A stretch of 64,000 bases of DNA, taken from the NCBI RefSeq assembly GCF_025989185.1, contig NZ_JAPDNT010000009.1, forward strand, positions 80,300 through 144,299. The letters run 5' to 3'. This DNA is from Limobrevibacterium gyesilva. Its GTDB lineage: Bacteria; Pseudomonadota; Alphaproteobacteria; Acetobacterales; Acetobacteraceae. A model generated the notes under the pieces. That model was given only the letters and a program-made list of their open reading frames with translations. It ran no database searches and was not told the DNA's origin. Every line of letters starts with the position of its first letter. Position 1 is the first letter of the stretch. This document shows positions 1-9,580 of the stretch, piece by piece. The position numbers were made by a program, and so were the translations under genes.

Positions 1-156
1 TGGCACTGGCGACGTCGTCGCCTCGGCCTTTGCGTGCGAAGAGCTGCACCAGCACGCACTGGCGCTCGCTGATGTACACAGGGGCGTCGCCTGGCGCCCC
101 GTAACGTCCGGCGGTGAGATGGCGGGCGAGCGGGCTGACCGGTTCAGGCGCGGACA
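1..156 (-). CDS. soxG: Sarcosine oxidase gamma subunit (N-terminal part, cut by window edge)
   Basis: This is the first 52 codons of a gene that runs off the left edge. The reading frame opens with a GTG at 156 that lies inside the last codons of soxA, a typical overlapping start in this operon. The peptide begins VSAPEPVSPLARHLTAGRYG and continues with a VYISERQCVLVQLFA strand, which fits the N-terminus of SoxG, the small gamma subunit of the heterotetrameric sarcosine oxidase. Position after soxB, soxD and soxA matches the usual soxBDAG order. The assignment rests mainly on gene order because only about a quarter of the protein is visible. Confidence 0.75.
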
Positions 157-3074
157 CGCTGGTTCTCCGGATCGACGAAATACGGGCTTACGATCTCCAC
201 TTCCACCACTTCGCCCTTCAAAGGAAATGTTGCGTGCATGCGCGTGCCGATACGCTGGGCGCCGCCGCGCAGCATCGCAAGCCCGATCCAGCCCTCGATC
301 TCGACCGCGCGTGTCACGCTGGTGATCCAACCATGGCTGGTGGTGCTGCCCGGCTCGACGAGATGTGCGCCAGCACGCAGCTTCTCGTCGCGGCGAGCCG
401 CGCGCAGCCCGACGAGAGTCGGCCGACCGGTGTCGGTCAGGCCGGCCCGCTGCGCCAGGGTTCGGCCGATGAAGTCGCCGCGCTTCTTCAGCATCCTGGC
501 GAGGCCGAGATCGGCGGCGGTGGTCTGGCCGTTCAGTTCCGAGCCGGCGACGTGACCTTTCTCGATGCGCAGCAGGCCGAGCGCTTCAACCCCGTAAGGG
601 GTGATGCCGAATTCGCGGCCGGCCGCCAGGACCGCGTTCCAGACTTGCTCGGCGTATCCTGACGGAGTGGCGATCTCATACGCCATCTCGCCCGAGAAGC
701 TGATGCGAAACACGCGGACCGGGCGGCCCTGCACGGTGCCATCGCCCACTGCCATGAACGGGAACGCCCCGTTGGACAGGTCGATGCCGTCAACGATCCT
801 GGCGATCGTGTCGCGCGTCTTCGGGCCGGCGATCGACATGGCCGCCCACTGGTCGGTGACCGAGGCGAGCTGCACATCGAGGTCCGGCCAGGCCGTCTGC
901 AGATGGAATTCCATGTGCGCCATCACCGCGGCCGCATTCACGGTGGTGGTGGTGACGAAGAAACGATCCTCGGCCAGGCGCGATGTGGTGCCGTCGTCGA
1001 ACACGATCCCGTCCTCGCGCAGCATCAGCCCGTAACGGGCGCGCCCGACGGCGAGGGTGGAAAACGTATTGGTGTAGAGGCGATCGAGGAATGTCGCGGC
1101 GTCGCGGCCTTGCACGTCGATCTTGCCCAGCGTGGACACGTCGCAGATGCCGACGGCACGCCGCACGGCGCGGGCCTCTCGCAGCACGCTCTCCCACGCG
1201 TCGGTATCGGTGGGGATCGGGTAGTAGGCCGGACGCAGCCACTGGCCGGCATCCATGAATTCGGCGCCGTTGCGCACATGCCATTCATGCAGCGCCGTGC
1301 GGCGGGTTGGGGCAAAGTGCTTGCCGACATGCGCGCCGGCGATCGCGCCCCAGGTGACCGGCGTCGCGAACGGGCGGAATGTCGGCAGGCCCACATCCTG
1401 CACGCGCTCGCCGCGCGCCTCCGCCAATACCGCAGCGCCGACGATGCCGCCGGTTTTGCCCTGGTCGGTGCCCATCGTGTGCGTCGTGTAGCGCTTGGCG
1501 TGTTCGATATGCTTGTAGCCTTCGCGATGCGCCAGGCGGATGTCGTCGGTGGTGACGTCGTCCTGGATGTCCACGAAGGCCTTGCCGCGGGCCTTCACCT
1601 CCCAGATCGGCAGCACGCGGGCGTCGGCAGTCGTGCCGGTCGGCAATGGGATGGCGGGTGCGGCCGCGCCAAGGGCCGCGGCGCCTGCCTTTGCGCCATC
1701 GGCCGCCGCCTCGGCGATCCCCGTGACGCCCGCGGCGGCGCCGGCGGAATGCTGCGCCAGAACGGGGACGCCGGGAACATAGGTGGCGAGCGCCTCGTTC
1801 CATCGCAGCGGCGTGCGCGATTGGCTGGCGAGATGCACGGCCGGATTGATGCCGCCGGAGACGCAGAGCAGGTCGGCGACGACCGCAGTATCGGTGCCGG
1901 CGCCGCCACGACGGCGCACATGGGCGCCGTGCAAAGCGGTGCCGCCGGAGGTTCCGGCGATCTCGCTGTCGGCCCAGACGGAGATGCCCCGGGCGCGCGC
2001 GGCGGACGCACCGGCCGACTCCGGCCGCGGATCGACCGCACCGGCGATGGCAACGCCCGCGTCCTGCAGCGCGAACAGGCTGTCATAGGCCGCGTCGTTG
2101 TTGGCGAAGAGCAAAGCGCGTGCGCCCGCCTTCACGCCGAACCGCGTCGCATAGGCCTGTGCGGCACCGGCCAGCATCACACCAGGGCGATCATTGCCGG
2201 GGAAGGCGATCAGACGCTCATGCGCCCCGGTCGCCAGCACGACAGTCTTCGCGCGGATGGTCCAATAGCGCTGGCGCGGCGTGTTCGGCAGTGGCGCCGC
2301 CACGTGGTCGGCGACACGTTCCACCGCACCCAGGACATTGTGGTCGTAATAGCCGAACACGGTGGTGCGCGGCAGGATCGTGACCTCGGCCATGGACTGC
2401 AGCGCCGACACCGTCTCGTCACGCCAGGCCGCGTGCTCGGGTTCCATCAGCAGGCCGCCGCCGAGTTCGAAGTCCTGCTCGCACAGGATCACGCGCGCAC
2501 CGCCGGCGCCGGCGACCCGCGCGGCGGCCAGGCCGGCCGGGCCTGCTCCGACGACCAGCACGTCGCAATGCGCGTGCATGGTCTCGTACTGGTCAGGATC
2601 CGGCTCGCGGGCGGCGCGGCCAAGGCCGGCCGCGCGGCGGATCAGCGGCTCGTAGACCTTTTCCCAGAACGAGGCCGGCCACATGAAGGTCTTGTAGTAG
2701 AATCCGGCCGACAGAACCGGCGCGGCCAGGGCGCCCAGCGAAAGCAGATCGAAGCGCAGCGAGGGGAAACGGTTCTGGCTGGCCGCCTCCAACCCGTCGT
2801 ACAGCTCCGCCATCGTCATGCGCGTGTTCGGCTCGCGCCGGGCGCCGCTGCGCAACTCGGCCAGCGCATTCGGCTCTTCGGTGCCCGCGCTGAATATGCC
2901 GCGCGGCCGATGCAGCTTGAAGCTGCGCCCGACCAGACGCACCCCGTTGGCGAGCAGAGCCGAGGCCAGCGTATCGCCGGGATGACCTTCATAGGCGCGT
3001 CCGTCGAAGCGGAAGCGCAGGACGCGATTGCGGTCGATGCGTCCGCCGGATGCGGTGCGAAAGCGCTGGGTCAT
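144..3074 (-). CDS. soxA: Sarcosine oxidase alpha subunit
   Basis: The 976-residue protein has the length and layout of the alpha subunit of tetrameric sarcosine oxidase, which oxidatively demethylates sarcosine to glycine and passes the one-carbon unit to tetrahydrofolate in the cytoplasm. Residues 1-100 form the SoxA N-terminal domain (GHPGDTLASALLANG). A Rossmann dinucleotide site GAGPAG is at about 176-181. The C-terminal 400 residues form a GCV_T-like folate domain with its barrel extension. The ATG overlaps the soxD stop as ATGA, so translation is probably coupled, and the end overlaps soxG. Confidence 0.95.
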   Translation of the reverse strand: MTQRFRTASGGRIDRNRVLRFRFDGRAYEGHPGDTLASALLANGVRLVGRSFKLHRPRGIFSAGTEEPNALAELRSGARREPNTRMTMAELYDGLEAASQNRFPSLRFDLLSLGALAAPVLSAGFYYKTFMWPASFWEKVYEPLIRRAAGLGRAAREPDPDQYETMHAHCDVLVVGAGPAGLAAARVAGAGGARVILCEQDFELGGGLLMEPEHAAWRDETVSALQSMAEVTILPRTTVFGYYDHNVLGAVERVADHVAAPLPNTPRQRYWTIRAKTVVLATGAHERLIAFPGNDRPGVMLAGAAQAYATRFGVKAGARALLFANNDAAYDSLFALQDAGVAIAGAVDPRPESAGASAARARGISVWADSEIAGTSGGTALHGAHVRRRGGAGTDTAVVADLLCVSGGINPAVHLASQSRTPLRWNEALATYVPGVPVLAQHSAGAAAGVTGIAEAAADGAKAGAAALGAAAPAIPLPTGTTADARVLPIWEVKARGKAFVDIQDDVTTDDIRLAHREGYKHIEHAKRYTTHTMGTDQGKTGGIVGAAVLAEARGERVQDVGLPTFRPFATPVTWGAIAGAHVGKHFAPTRRTALHEWHVRNGAEFMDAGQWLRPAYYPIPTDTDAWESVLREARAVRRAVGICDVSTLGKIDVQGRDAATFLDRLYTNTFSTLAVGRARYGLMLREDGIVFDDGTTSRLAEDRFFVTTTTVNAAAVMAHMEFHLQTAWPDLDVQLASVTDQWAAMSIAGPKTRDTIARIVDGIDLSNGAFPFMAVGDGTVQGRPVRVFRISFSGEMAYEIATPSGYAEQVWNAVLAAGREFGITPYGVEALGLLRIEKGHVAGSELNGQTTAADLGLARMLKKRGDFIGRTLAQRAGLTDTGRPTLVGLRAARRDEKLRAGAHLVEPGSTTSHGWITSVTRAVEIEGWIGLAMLRGGAQRIGTRMHATFPLKGEVVEVEIVSPYFVDPENQRVRA

Positions 3075-3346
3075 TCCGAGGGCACATCCACGACTGTCGT
3101 GGCTGGTGCCACCTGCCGCACTTCATGCGTCATGGTATGGCGCACCACCTTCAGGAACTGCCTGCAACCCGCGGCATGATGCCACCACTCCACGTGCCAG
3201 CCGCGCGGGTTCCGCCGTGTGTAGACATAGTCGTAGAAAGCGTCGGCCGGCGCGTCGGCGGATGGACGCCGGACTGTGGCATCGCCCCGATAGGCGAACT
3301 CGACCTCGTCGCGCGGCCCGCAATAGGGGCAATCGATGCGGATCAC
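3071..3346 (-). CDS. soxD: Sarcosine oxidase delta subunit
   Basis: This small subunit of tetrameric sarcosine oxidase binds zinc and contacts the alpha and beta chains. The sequence starts VIRIDCPYCGPRDEVEF, with the CxxC pair at residues 6 and 9, and later has a WWHHAAGC segment that supplies further ligands. I chose the GTG at 3346, one base after the soxB stop (TGA-C-GTG), because it gives the 91-residue length and N-terminus usual in the family. An in-frame ATG at 3379 would add 11 residues that merely re-read the end of soxB. Confidence 0.92.
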   Translation of the reverse strand: MIRIDCPYCGPRDEVEFAYRGDATVRRPSADAPADAFYDYVYTRRNPRGWHVEWWHHAAGCRQFLKVVRHTMTHEVRQVAPATTVVDVPSE

Positions 3347-3347
3347 G

Positions 3348-4598
3348 TCATTGCAACCATGGAAAGGGGCCGTTGCCACGTTCGTCGAGCAGGCGCCCGT
3401 CGCGGAAGCGCTCCAGCGTATGGGCCGCGTTCAGCCGGTGCGGCTCGTCTTTTGCGATGGTCCAGGCATGGCACCAGCCGGAGCCGGGTGTCGCCTTGAA
3501 TCCGCCGTAGCACCAGCCGGCGGTCATGTACAGGCCCGCAACGGGCGTCCTGGCGATGATCGGCGATCCGTCGAACGTCATGTCCATGACTCCACCCCAT
3601 TGCCGCAGGCCGCGCAGGCGCGACAGGCTAGGCATCATGGCGATGCCGGCTGCCCAGACATGCTCCACCACCGGCAGGTTGCCGCGCTGGGCATAGGTGT
3701 TCCAGCCATCCAGCCCACCGCCGAACACCAGGCCGCCTTTGTCGGACTGGCTGATGTAGAAGTGCCCGGCGCCGAAGGTGATGACCTGATCGACCAGCGG
3801 CTTCACGCTCTCCGACACGAAGGCCTGCAGAACGTGGCTTTCCATCGGCACGTCGAGCCCGGCCATCTGCGCAAGTCGCGAGGTATTGCCGGCAACCGCA
3901 AGCCCGATCCGCCCGGCGCGGATCGGGCCGCGCGTCGTTTGCACCCCGGTGACGCGCCCACCCTCGACATCGATGCCGGTGACCTCGCAATGCTGGATGA
4001 TATCGACGCCGCGCGCATCGGCCGCGCGGGCGAAGCCCCAGGCCACCGCGTCGTGCCGCGCCGTGCCGCCCCGCTGCTGCAGCAGGCCGCCCATCACCGG
4101 GAACCGGCCATTGTCCACGTCGATCAGCGGGCAGTAGGCGCGCACCTGTTCCTTGTCGAGCAGTTCGGCATCGATGCCATCCAGTCGCATGGCGTTGCCG
4201 CGGCGCGCCGCGGCGTTGCGGGCGCCGTCGGAGTGGAACAGGTTCAGCACGCCCCGCTGGCTGACCATGGCGTTGTAGTTCAGGTCCTGCTCCAGCCCTT
4301 CCCAGAGCTTGAGCGACCATTCATAGAAATTGTGGTTTTCCGGCAGCAGGTAGTTGGAGCGGACGATCGTGGTATTGCGCCCGGTATTGCCCAGGCCGAT
4401 CGGTCCTTTTTCCAACACGGCCACGTTGGTGATGCCATGCTCCTTGGCCAGGTAGTAGGCGGTTGCCAGGCCATGCCCGCCGCCGCCGATGATGACGACA
4501 TCGTAGGCCCGCTTTGGCTGAGGATCGCGCCAGGCGGGCGTCCAGCCGCGATTGCCCGTCAATGCCTGCGTGAGAAGCCTGAGTCCCGAATACCGCAT
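3348..4598 (-). CDS. soxB: Sarcosine oxidase beta subunit
   Basis: The 416-residue flavoprotein is the catalytic beta subunit of tetrameric sarcosine oxidase. An FAD-binding Rossmann motif GGGGHG is at 38-43. The GGTARHDAVAWG segment carries His182, which matches the histidine that covalently holds FMN in characterised SoxB proteins. The C-terminal TAGWCYGGFKATPGSGWC segment is also family-typical. It is the first gene of the soxBDAG operon, and about 85 bp separate it from the upstream mlrC gene on the same strand. That gap carries a short GACAA-GTT-TTGTC inverted repeat whose role is unknown. Confidence 0.95.
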   Translation of the reverse strand: MRYSGLRLLTQALTGNRGWTPAWRDPQPKRAYDVVIIGGGGHGLATAYYLAKEHGITNVAVLEKGPIGLGNTGRNTTIVRSNYLLPENHNFYEWSLKLWEGLEQDLNYNAMVSQRGVLNLFHSDGARNAAARRGNAMRLDGIDAELLDKEQVRAYCPLIDVDNGRFPVMGGLLQQRGGTARHDAVAWGFARAADARGVDIIQHCEVTGIDVEGGRVTGVQTTRGPIRAGRIGLAVAGNTSRLAQMAGLDVPMESHVLQAFVSESVKPLVDQVITFGAGHFYISQSDKGGLVFGGGLDGWNTYAQRGNLPVVEHVWAAGIAMMPSLSRLRGLRQWGGVMDMTFDGSPIIARTPVAGLYMTAGWCYGGFKATPGSGWCHAWTIAKDEPHRLNAAHTLERFRDGRLLDERGNGPFPWLQ

Positions 4599-4683
4599 TT
4601 TCGCCTCGCAGACTCGACTATGCGGTGCAGGTCCAAGACGAGCAAGGCCGCGTCGGCTTCAATTCGCAGGAAGACAAGTTTTG

Positions 4684-6135
4684 TCACAGCCAGGGATTGG
4701 GATCGAGCGGCGCAATCGGCCGGCGGATCTTCGTGTAGGGAATCTTCGCGGGATCGGGCGGATAGGGGCCGCCGCAATCGACGTAGATGATCGCAGCGGC
4801 AAGGGGCGCGAAGGCCGCGTGGAAATGGTTCGACGATTTCACCACCACGATCTTCTTGCTGCCGAGATCAATCCCGAGCTCGGTGAACACCGCCGGATTG
4901 AATGTCTGCGCACGGCCGGTGGCGAGCACGACATCGAGCGTACCGATCGTCACGGCAGCAGACGGTCCCAGGGAGACGATGCTCTGCTCGAACGGGATGC
5001 GCAGATCATCCGTGGCCGCACGTATGCGCACCAGGGCATCGATCGGGCGGCCCGACGTGGCGGCGGCCTTGCCGCCGAAGCGCAGCGGCAGCTCCGCACC
5101 CGGGCCGGCGGCAACGCAGAACGCGGCGGCCCCTGGGTCCCAAAGCGCCCCGACTGCCGACGGGATATCGGGATGCTTCAGAAGCTCCTCGATCAGGAAC
5201 GTGCTGTCGCCGGCAACGCCGCCGCCCGGGTTGTCCCAGCGATCGGCCAGCACCACCGGGCCGCCGGGCGTGCGCAGGGCTTCGGCCACGGCTTCGGCAG
5301 GCTTGAGATGCACGGGAACGCCGGAGGCGCCCCAGGAAATGACCTCGCGCCCCAGCTGCTCGGCCAACGCCGCTGCTTTCGCCTGGTCGCCATCCGCATA
5401 CACCAGCACCTTGGTCCCGACGTCGTAGACATCGGCGGCCTGGAAGCCGTGTATGACGGAGATCGACAGGATGCCGTCACGCCCTTCCATCGCCATCAGG
5501 CGGTCCACGAACGAGCGGCCCGGCTCGCGGCTGGTCATGTAGCCGCCGATGCTGCGGCAGTCGAAAAGTCCGGCGGCGGGCTTGATCCGGCCTTCGGCGG
5601 TGCGCAGGCACAGCGCCGTCAGCTCCTCGGCGCGGGCCAGGAAGTCGGTGTGCGGGAATTCCTTGAACGCCACGATCACATCGGCCGCCTGCACCATCGC
5701 GTCCGACAGATGCGCATGCAGGTCCAGTTCCGCGCCAATGACGGCACCTGGTGCCAAAGCACGCGCGCGGGTCAGCAGGTCGCCTTCGCAGTCGTCGTAG
5801 CCGTGCGCGACCATGCAGCCATGCAGGCCGAACAGCACCACGTCCACCGGGAGGGCGGCGCGCAACTGGCCGAGGATTTCGTCGCGCAGGCCTTCATACG
5901 TGCTCCGGCCGACGATACCGGCCGGCTCGGCCCACGTGGCGGTGCCTTCGATCAGCGTGTGCCCGCCTTCCGCCGCGAACCGCCGGGCCGCGACGATTGG
6001 CGCGCTGCACAAGGTCGGCGTATCCGGGTGCGTGCCGGGGGGACAATAGAACGCCGTCTCGAAACTGCGCCGATCCGTGGGGATCGGCGCGAAGGTGTTG
6101 GTCTCGGTGCCCAGGCTGGCGGCGAAGATGCGCAA
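4684..6135 (-). CDS. M81 family (MlrC-like) metallopeptidase, copy A
   Basis: The 483-residue protein belongs to the MlrC/M81 family, named after the zinc peptidase of the microcystin degradation pathway. Visible family marks are the N-terminal MRIFAASLGTETNTFAPI, the metal-site region LFGLHGCMVAHGYDDCEGDL with the following DLHAHL, and the DNPGGGVAGDSTFL block in the C-terminal MlrC_C domain. It starts 5 bp after the stop of a family-5 solute-binding protein gene, so the two are probably co-transcribed and the substrate is likely a peptide-like compound brought in from outside. The natural substrate cannot be told from sequence. A second copy lies at 7906. Confidence 0.88.
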   Translation of the reverse strand: MRIFAASLGTETNTFAPIPTDRRSFETAFYCPPGTHPDTPTLCSAPIVAARRFAAEGGHTLIEGTATWAEPAGIVGRSTYEGLRDEILGQLRAALPVDVVLFGLHGCMVAHGYDDCEGDLLTRARALAPGAVIGAELDLHAHLSDAMVQAADVIVAFKEFPHTDFLARAEELTALCLRTAEGRIKPAAGLFDCRSIGGYMTSREPGRSFVDRLMAMEGRDGILSISVIHGFQAADVYDVGTKVLVYADGDQAKAAALAEQLGREVISWGASGVPVHLKPAEAVAEALRTPGGPVVLADRWDNPGGGVAGDSTFLIEELLKHPDIPSAVGALWDPGAAAFCVAAGPGAELPLRFGGKAAATSGRPIDALVRIRAATDDLRIPFEQSIVSLGPSAAVTIGTLDVVLATGRAQTFNPAVFTELGIDLGSKKIVVVKSSNHFHAAFAPLAAAIIYVDCGGPYPPDPAKIPYTKIRRPIAPLDPNPWL

Positions 6136-6140
6136 TGGCG

Positions 6141-7751
6141 TCAGCTTTTTTTCGCGACGTTCCAGAATACCACCGTCTCCGGCACCCGCAGCAGCCCCTG
6201 CACGTTGTCACGCCACGCCGCCGGCAGCAGATACTGTCCGAAGGGCAGATAGACCGTGATCTGCATCCCCCGAAGCTGAATGCTCTCCGCCAGCCAGCGC
6301 GCCTTCACCGGATCGGTCTCGCGCACCCAGGCGGCGCGCAGGCGCTCCATCTCGGGGTCGCAGGGCCAGCCGAAGAACGCCTTGTCGCAGCCGCCCGACA
6401 TCTGGATGTGGAAGGCGGGATTGGCCGGGCCGAGCGGGCCGCCGGTCGTCAGGAATATGTGCCAGCCATTGGCGCCGGGGGCCTTGTTGGTGCGCCGCGT
6501 CACCAGTGTTGCCCAGTCCATCGTCTGCATGTCGACATTGACGCCCGCCTTGCGCATGGCATCGGCCAGCACCTGCGTCGCGCCGTGCTGGATGGGCTGG
6601 TCCTGCGGGTCGAGGATGATGATCTTCTCGCCATTGTACCCGGCCGCCCGCAGCATCTCCATGCCGCGCTTCAGGCGGGTTTCCGTCGGATCCTTGGAGA
6701 CCAGCAGCTCCGCGCCGTATTCCGATCCGTTCGGCGAGCCGCAGACCAGCAACGCGCCGCACACCTGGCCCAGCGCCGGGTCGCCCAGCACCGCCATGAT
6801 CATGTCCGGCTGCAGGATGAAGTTGTGCAGCGCGCGCCGCGCCAGCGGGTTGTCGAAGGGCGGGTTGAGGTGGTTCACCCGCAACGTGCCCTCGGTTCCG
6901 GTCGGCCAGAGCGGCTCCACCACAAGGCCTGGAGCACGCTTCAACGATGCCACCAGGTCGAGCGATGGCTGTTCGACGAAATCGACCTCGCCGCGCTGCA
7001 GGGCGGCGGCCTGGGTCGCGGGGTCCGGAATGTTGATCCATTCCACCCGCTCGACCAGGGCTCGCTTGCCGCCGGCAATGCCGCTGGCCGGCTCGGCGCG
7101 CGGCACGTAGCCGGGGTTGCGGACATAAACGACCTTGCTGCCGGCCACCCACTCGTCGCGCTTCATGATGAACGGGCCGGAGCCCGTGGGGTCCTTGATC
7201 TGTTCGGACCCGGAAACGCCGCGCTGCACGCGCGCGGGCATCACGAACATCGGCATCGCCATCGGCTTGGCGAGCGCATACAGCAACTGGCCCATCGGCT
7301 CCTTGAGCCGGACGCGCACGGTGCGCGCGTCCACCACGTCGAGGCCCGCCAGGAACCCCGCGATGATCTGCCCGGCGCCGTCACGCTCGGCCCAGCGGTT
7401 CCAGGAGACGACGACATCCTCGGCCGTGACCGGCGCGCCGTCGCTGAAGCGCAGGCCGTCGCGCAGGGTGAAGGTGTAGGTGAGGTGGTCCGGGCTTTCG
7501 GTCCAGGTATCGACCATCTGCGGCTTGATCCGCTGCTCGGCATCCAGACCGAACAACGTGTCGTAGACCATGAAGCTGTGGTAGCGGGTCTGGACCGCCG
7601 TGGTCCACACGGGGTCGATGCTGCGCAGCTCGCCCGAAATGACCGCACGGAGTACTTTCGGATCGGATTGCGCGGAGGCCGGATCAGCGAGCGGCGGGGC
7701 CGCCAGGGCCAGGACGCCGGCCGCGAGGGCCGTGCGGAACATCGCCTTCAT
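6141..7751 (-). CDS. ABC transporter substrate-binding protein, family 5 (oligopeptide/nickel type)
   Basis: This is a periplasmic solute-binding protein of the DppA/OppA class. The chosen ATG at 7751 is preceded by GGGAGGC at a good distance and is followed by a signal peptide (MKAMFRTALAAGVLALAAPP, cleavage near AQS). The open frame extends further upstream, but that part has no start with a ribosome site and no coding character. The mature part shows the family motif around DGLRFSDGAPVTAEDVVVSW. No permease or ATPase genes lie beside it, so it must use a transporter encoded elsewhere. It is followed directly by mlrC copy A. Confidence 0.9.
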   Translation of the reverse strand: MKAMFRTALAAGVLALAAPPLADPASAQSDPKVLRAVISGELRSIDPVWTTAVQTRYHSFMVYDTLFGLDAEQRIKPQMVDTWTESPDHLTYTFTLRDGLRFSDGAPVTAEDVVVSWNRWAERDGAGQIIAGFLAGLDVVDARTVRVRLKEPMGQLLYALAKPMAMPMFVMPARVQRGVSGSEQIKDPTGSGPFIMKRDEWVAGSKVVYVRNPGYVPRAEPASGIAGGKRALVERVEWINIPDPATQAAALQRGEVDFVEQPSLDLVASLKRAPGLVVEPLWPTGTEGTLRVNHLNPPFDNPLARRALHNFILQPDMIMAVLGDPALGQVCGALLVCGSPNGSEYGAELLVSKDPTETRLKRGMEMLRAAGYNGEKIIILDPQDQPIQHGATQVLADAMRKAGVNVDMQTMDWATLVTRRTNKAPGANGWHIFLTTGGPLGPANPAFHIQMSGGCDKAFFGWPCDPEMERLRAAWVRETDPVKARWLAESIQLRGMQITVYLPFGQYLLPAAWRDNVQGLLRVPETVVFWNVAKKS

Positions 7752-7905
7752 GAAGCCTCCCTCGGCGCCGTTTCGCGGTTCTCGTCGCTGTATGCTGGCG
7801 CTTTCGGCCGCAAGCTTAGCGTGGGGGCGCCCCGGGGAGTCAACCTCCGTCGGCGGTTGCCGGCGAACGCCCGTGATGCCTCTAATACGGCAGGGAGACG
7901 ATGCC

Positions 7906-9420
7906 ATGACACGTGTGCTGCTGGCCGGCCTGTTCCACGAGACCCATTGCTTCACGGACGATGTCACGGGCATGGACGGCTTCACGATTCGGCGCGGCGA
8001 CGCAATCATCGCCCGGCGCGGCGACGGATCGCAGCTGGACGGATTCCTGTCGGTGGCCGAGCGGGAAGGGTGGACGGTGATCCCCGCCGTCGATTACGGC
8101 GCCTTCCCCTCCGGGATCGTCGATCATGCCGTGTTCGAGGCGTTCTGGTCCGAGCTTGGGCCGATCCTGCGGGCGGCCGTCGCGAGCGGCCTCGATGCGA
8201 TATTCCTGGGCCTGCACGGGGCCATGGTGACCACGGGGCAGGACGATCCTGAAGGCGAGTTGCTGCGCCAGATCCGCGCAATCCCCGGGGCGGAAGCATT
8301 GCCGCTGTTCGGCGTGTTCGACCTGCATGCCACACTGACGCCGGCGATGTGCGCATTGGCCGACGGATTGGTGTGCTACCGTGAAAACCCGCACACGGAT
8401 GCTTTCGACGCGGCCGTGCGCGCAGCGGACCTGCTTGCCGGCTGCCTGCGCCGGAGCGTGCGGCCGCGGATGCGCTTCCGTGGGACGCCGATCATACTGC
8501 CCCCGACCGGGACCGGCACCGCCGACCGCCCGATGCGGGACCTCGAAGCGCTGGCGCGCGTGATCGAGGCGGAGACTCCGTCGATCCTGGCAATGAACGT
8601 CGTCGGCGGCTTCTGTTTCGCCGACGCCCACGACGCTGGCATGTCCTTCGCAGCAATCACCGAGGACGATGCGGCAGCAGAGGCCGCGCTCGACCGCCTG
8701 GCGAGTCTTGCCTGGTCGCTGCGCCATCATGGCCTGCCCGCGGAGGACGATCCGGACGACGTGCTTCGCCGCATCCCGCCGGGGGCGCAAGGGCCGGTGC
8801 TGCTGGTGGAGCCGGCCGACAATATCGGCGGCGGATCGCCCGGCGACTGCACCGACGTGCTGAGGGCCATGCTGCGCCATGACGTGCAGGGCGGCGGCGT
8901 GATCCTGGCGGATGCCCCGGCCGCTGCGGCGCTGCAGGAGATTCCGATCGGCGGCACCGTCCGGCTGGCGTTTGGCGGCCGCGGCAGCCGGCTCGATCCG
9001 GGGCCGGTCGAGCTCGATGTGACCCTGCTGTCGCGAAGCGACGGCCGGTTCATGCTGGAGGATCGGCACTCGCATCTCGCGGCGTCGCAAGGCGTCCATA
9101 TCGATATGGGGCCCTGCGCGGTGGTGCGGCATCGCGGCATCACCATCCTTCTGACCACGCGCAAGACTCCGCCCTGGGACCTGGGCCAATGGCGCAGCCA
9201 GGGGATCGAGCCAACGGCGCTCGCCGTCATCAATATCAAGGCGGCGGTTGCCCATCGCCGCGCCTACGACCCCATCGCGGCGGCGAGCTACACCGTGCGC
9301 ACGCGCGGGCCGTGCACCTCGGATCCCCGGGCGCTGCCCTATGCAAGATTACGCCGGCCAATCTTCCCGCTGGATGACGCCGATCGTGTGCGCGCCGCAA
9401 CGACAGCATCCGGCGAGTAG
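7906..9420 (+). CDS. M81 family (MlrC-like) metallopeptidase, copy B
   Basis: The 504-residue protein is a second M81/MlrC-like enzyme, transcribed away from the solute-binding protein and mlrC copy A. It starts at an ATG with GGGAGA upstream and the family N-terminus MTRVLLAGLFHETHCFTDD. The metal-site region LGLHGAMVTTGQDDPEGELL and FDLHATLTPAM, and the C-terminal ADNIGGGSPGDCTDVL block, are all present. It differs clearly from copy A, so the two are diverged paralogues rather than a recent duplication. The gap of about 154 bp before it must hold promoters for both directions. Confidence 0.88.
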   Translation: MTRVLLAGLFHETHCFTDDVTGMDGFTIRRGDAIIARRGDGSQLDGFLSVAEREGWTVIPAVDYGAFPSGIVDHAVFEAFWSELGPILRAAVASGLDAIFLGLHGAMVTTGQDDPEGELLRQIRAIPGAEALPLFGVFDLHATLTPAMCALADGLVCYRENPHTDAFDAAVRAADLLAGCLRRSVRPRMRFRGTPIILPPTGTGTADRPMRDLEALARVIEAETPSILAMNVVGGFCFADAHDAGMSFAAITEDDAAAEAALDRLASLAWSLRHHGLPAEDDPDDVLRRIPPGAQGPVLLVEPADNIGGGSPGDCTDVLRAMLRHDVQGGGVILADAPAAAALQEIPIGGTVRLAFGGRGSRLDPGPVELDVTLLSRSDGRFMLEDRHSHLAASQGVHIDMGPCAVVRHRGITILLTTRKTPPWDLGQWRSQGIEPTALAVINIKAAVAHRRAYDPIAAASYTVRTRGPCTSDPRALPYARLRRPIFPLDDADRVRAATTASGE

Positions 9421-9580
9421 ACCTGAATGTTCGATGGCCACATAGTGCTTCGATCCACCCCCGTACGACAGCGGGCGTGGAACCGTCGGGCGGAACGGCC
9501 GGCGCGCGAAGGACAACGGCGTTATCGGGAGAGCGAAGCATGCAGCATTTGATCGGCCAAGGCAGAGAAGGCGGGCGTTC

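Noticed and set aside
903..3179. A 758-codon open frame antisense to soxA
   Set aside because: It mirrors soxA, encodes low-complexity Arg/Gly/Ala-rich sequence with no family features, and arises from high third-position GC on the other strand.
4673..4685. GACAA-GTT-TTGTC inverted repeat between soxB and mlrC copy A
   Set aside because: The 5-bp arms are short and overlap the mlrC stop, so it could easily be chance.
4552..8252. Long plus-strand open frames opposite mlrC copy A and the binding protein gene
   Set aside because: They are mirror images of well-supported genes, without ribosome sites or recognisable domains.
7882..9255. A 457-codon minus-strand frame opposite mlrC copy B
   Set aside because: It overlaps a clear M81 gene completely and has a biased shadow composition.
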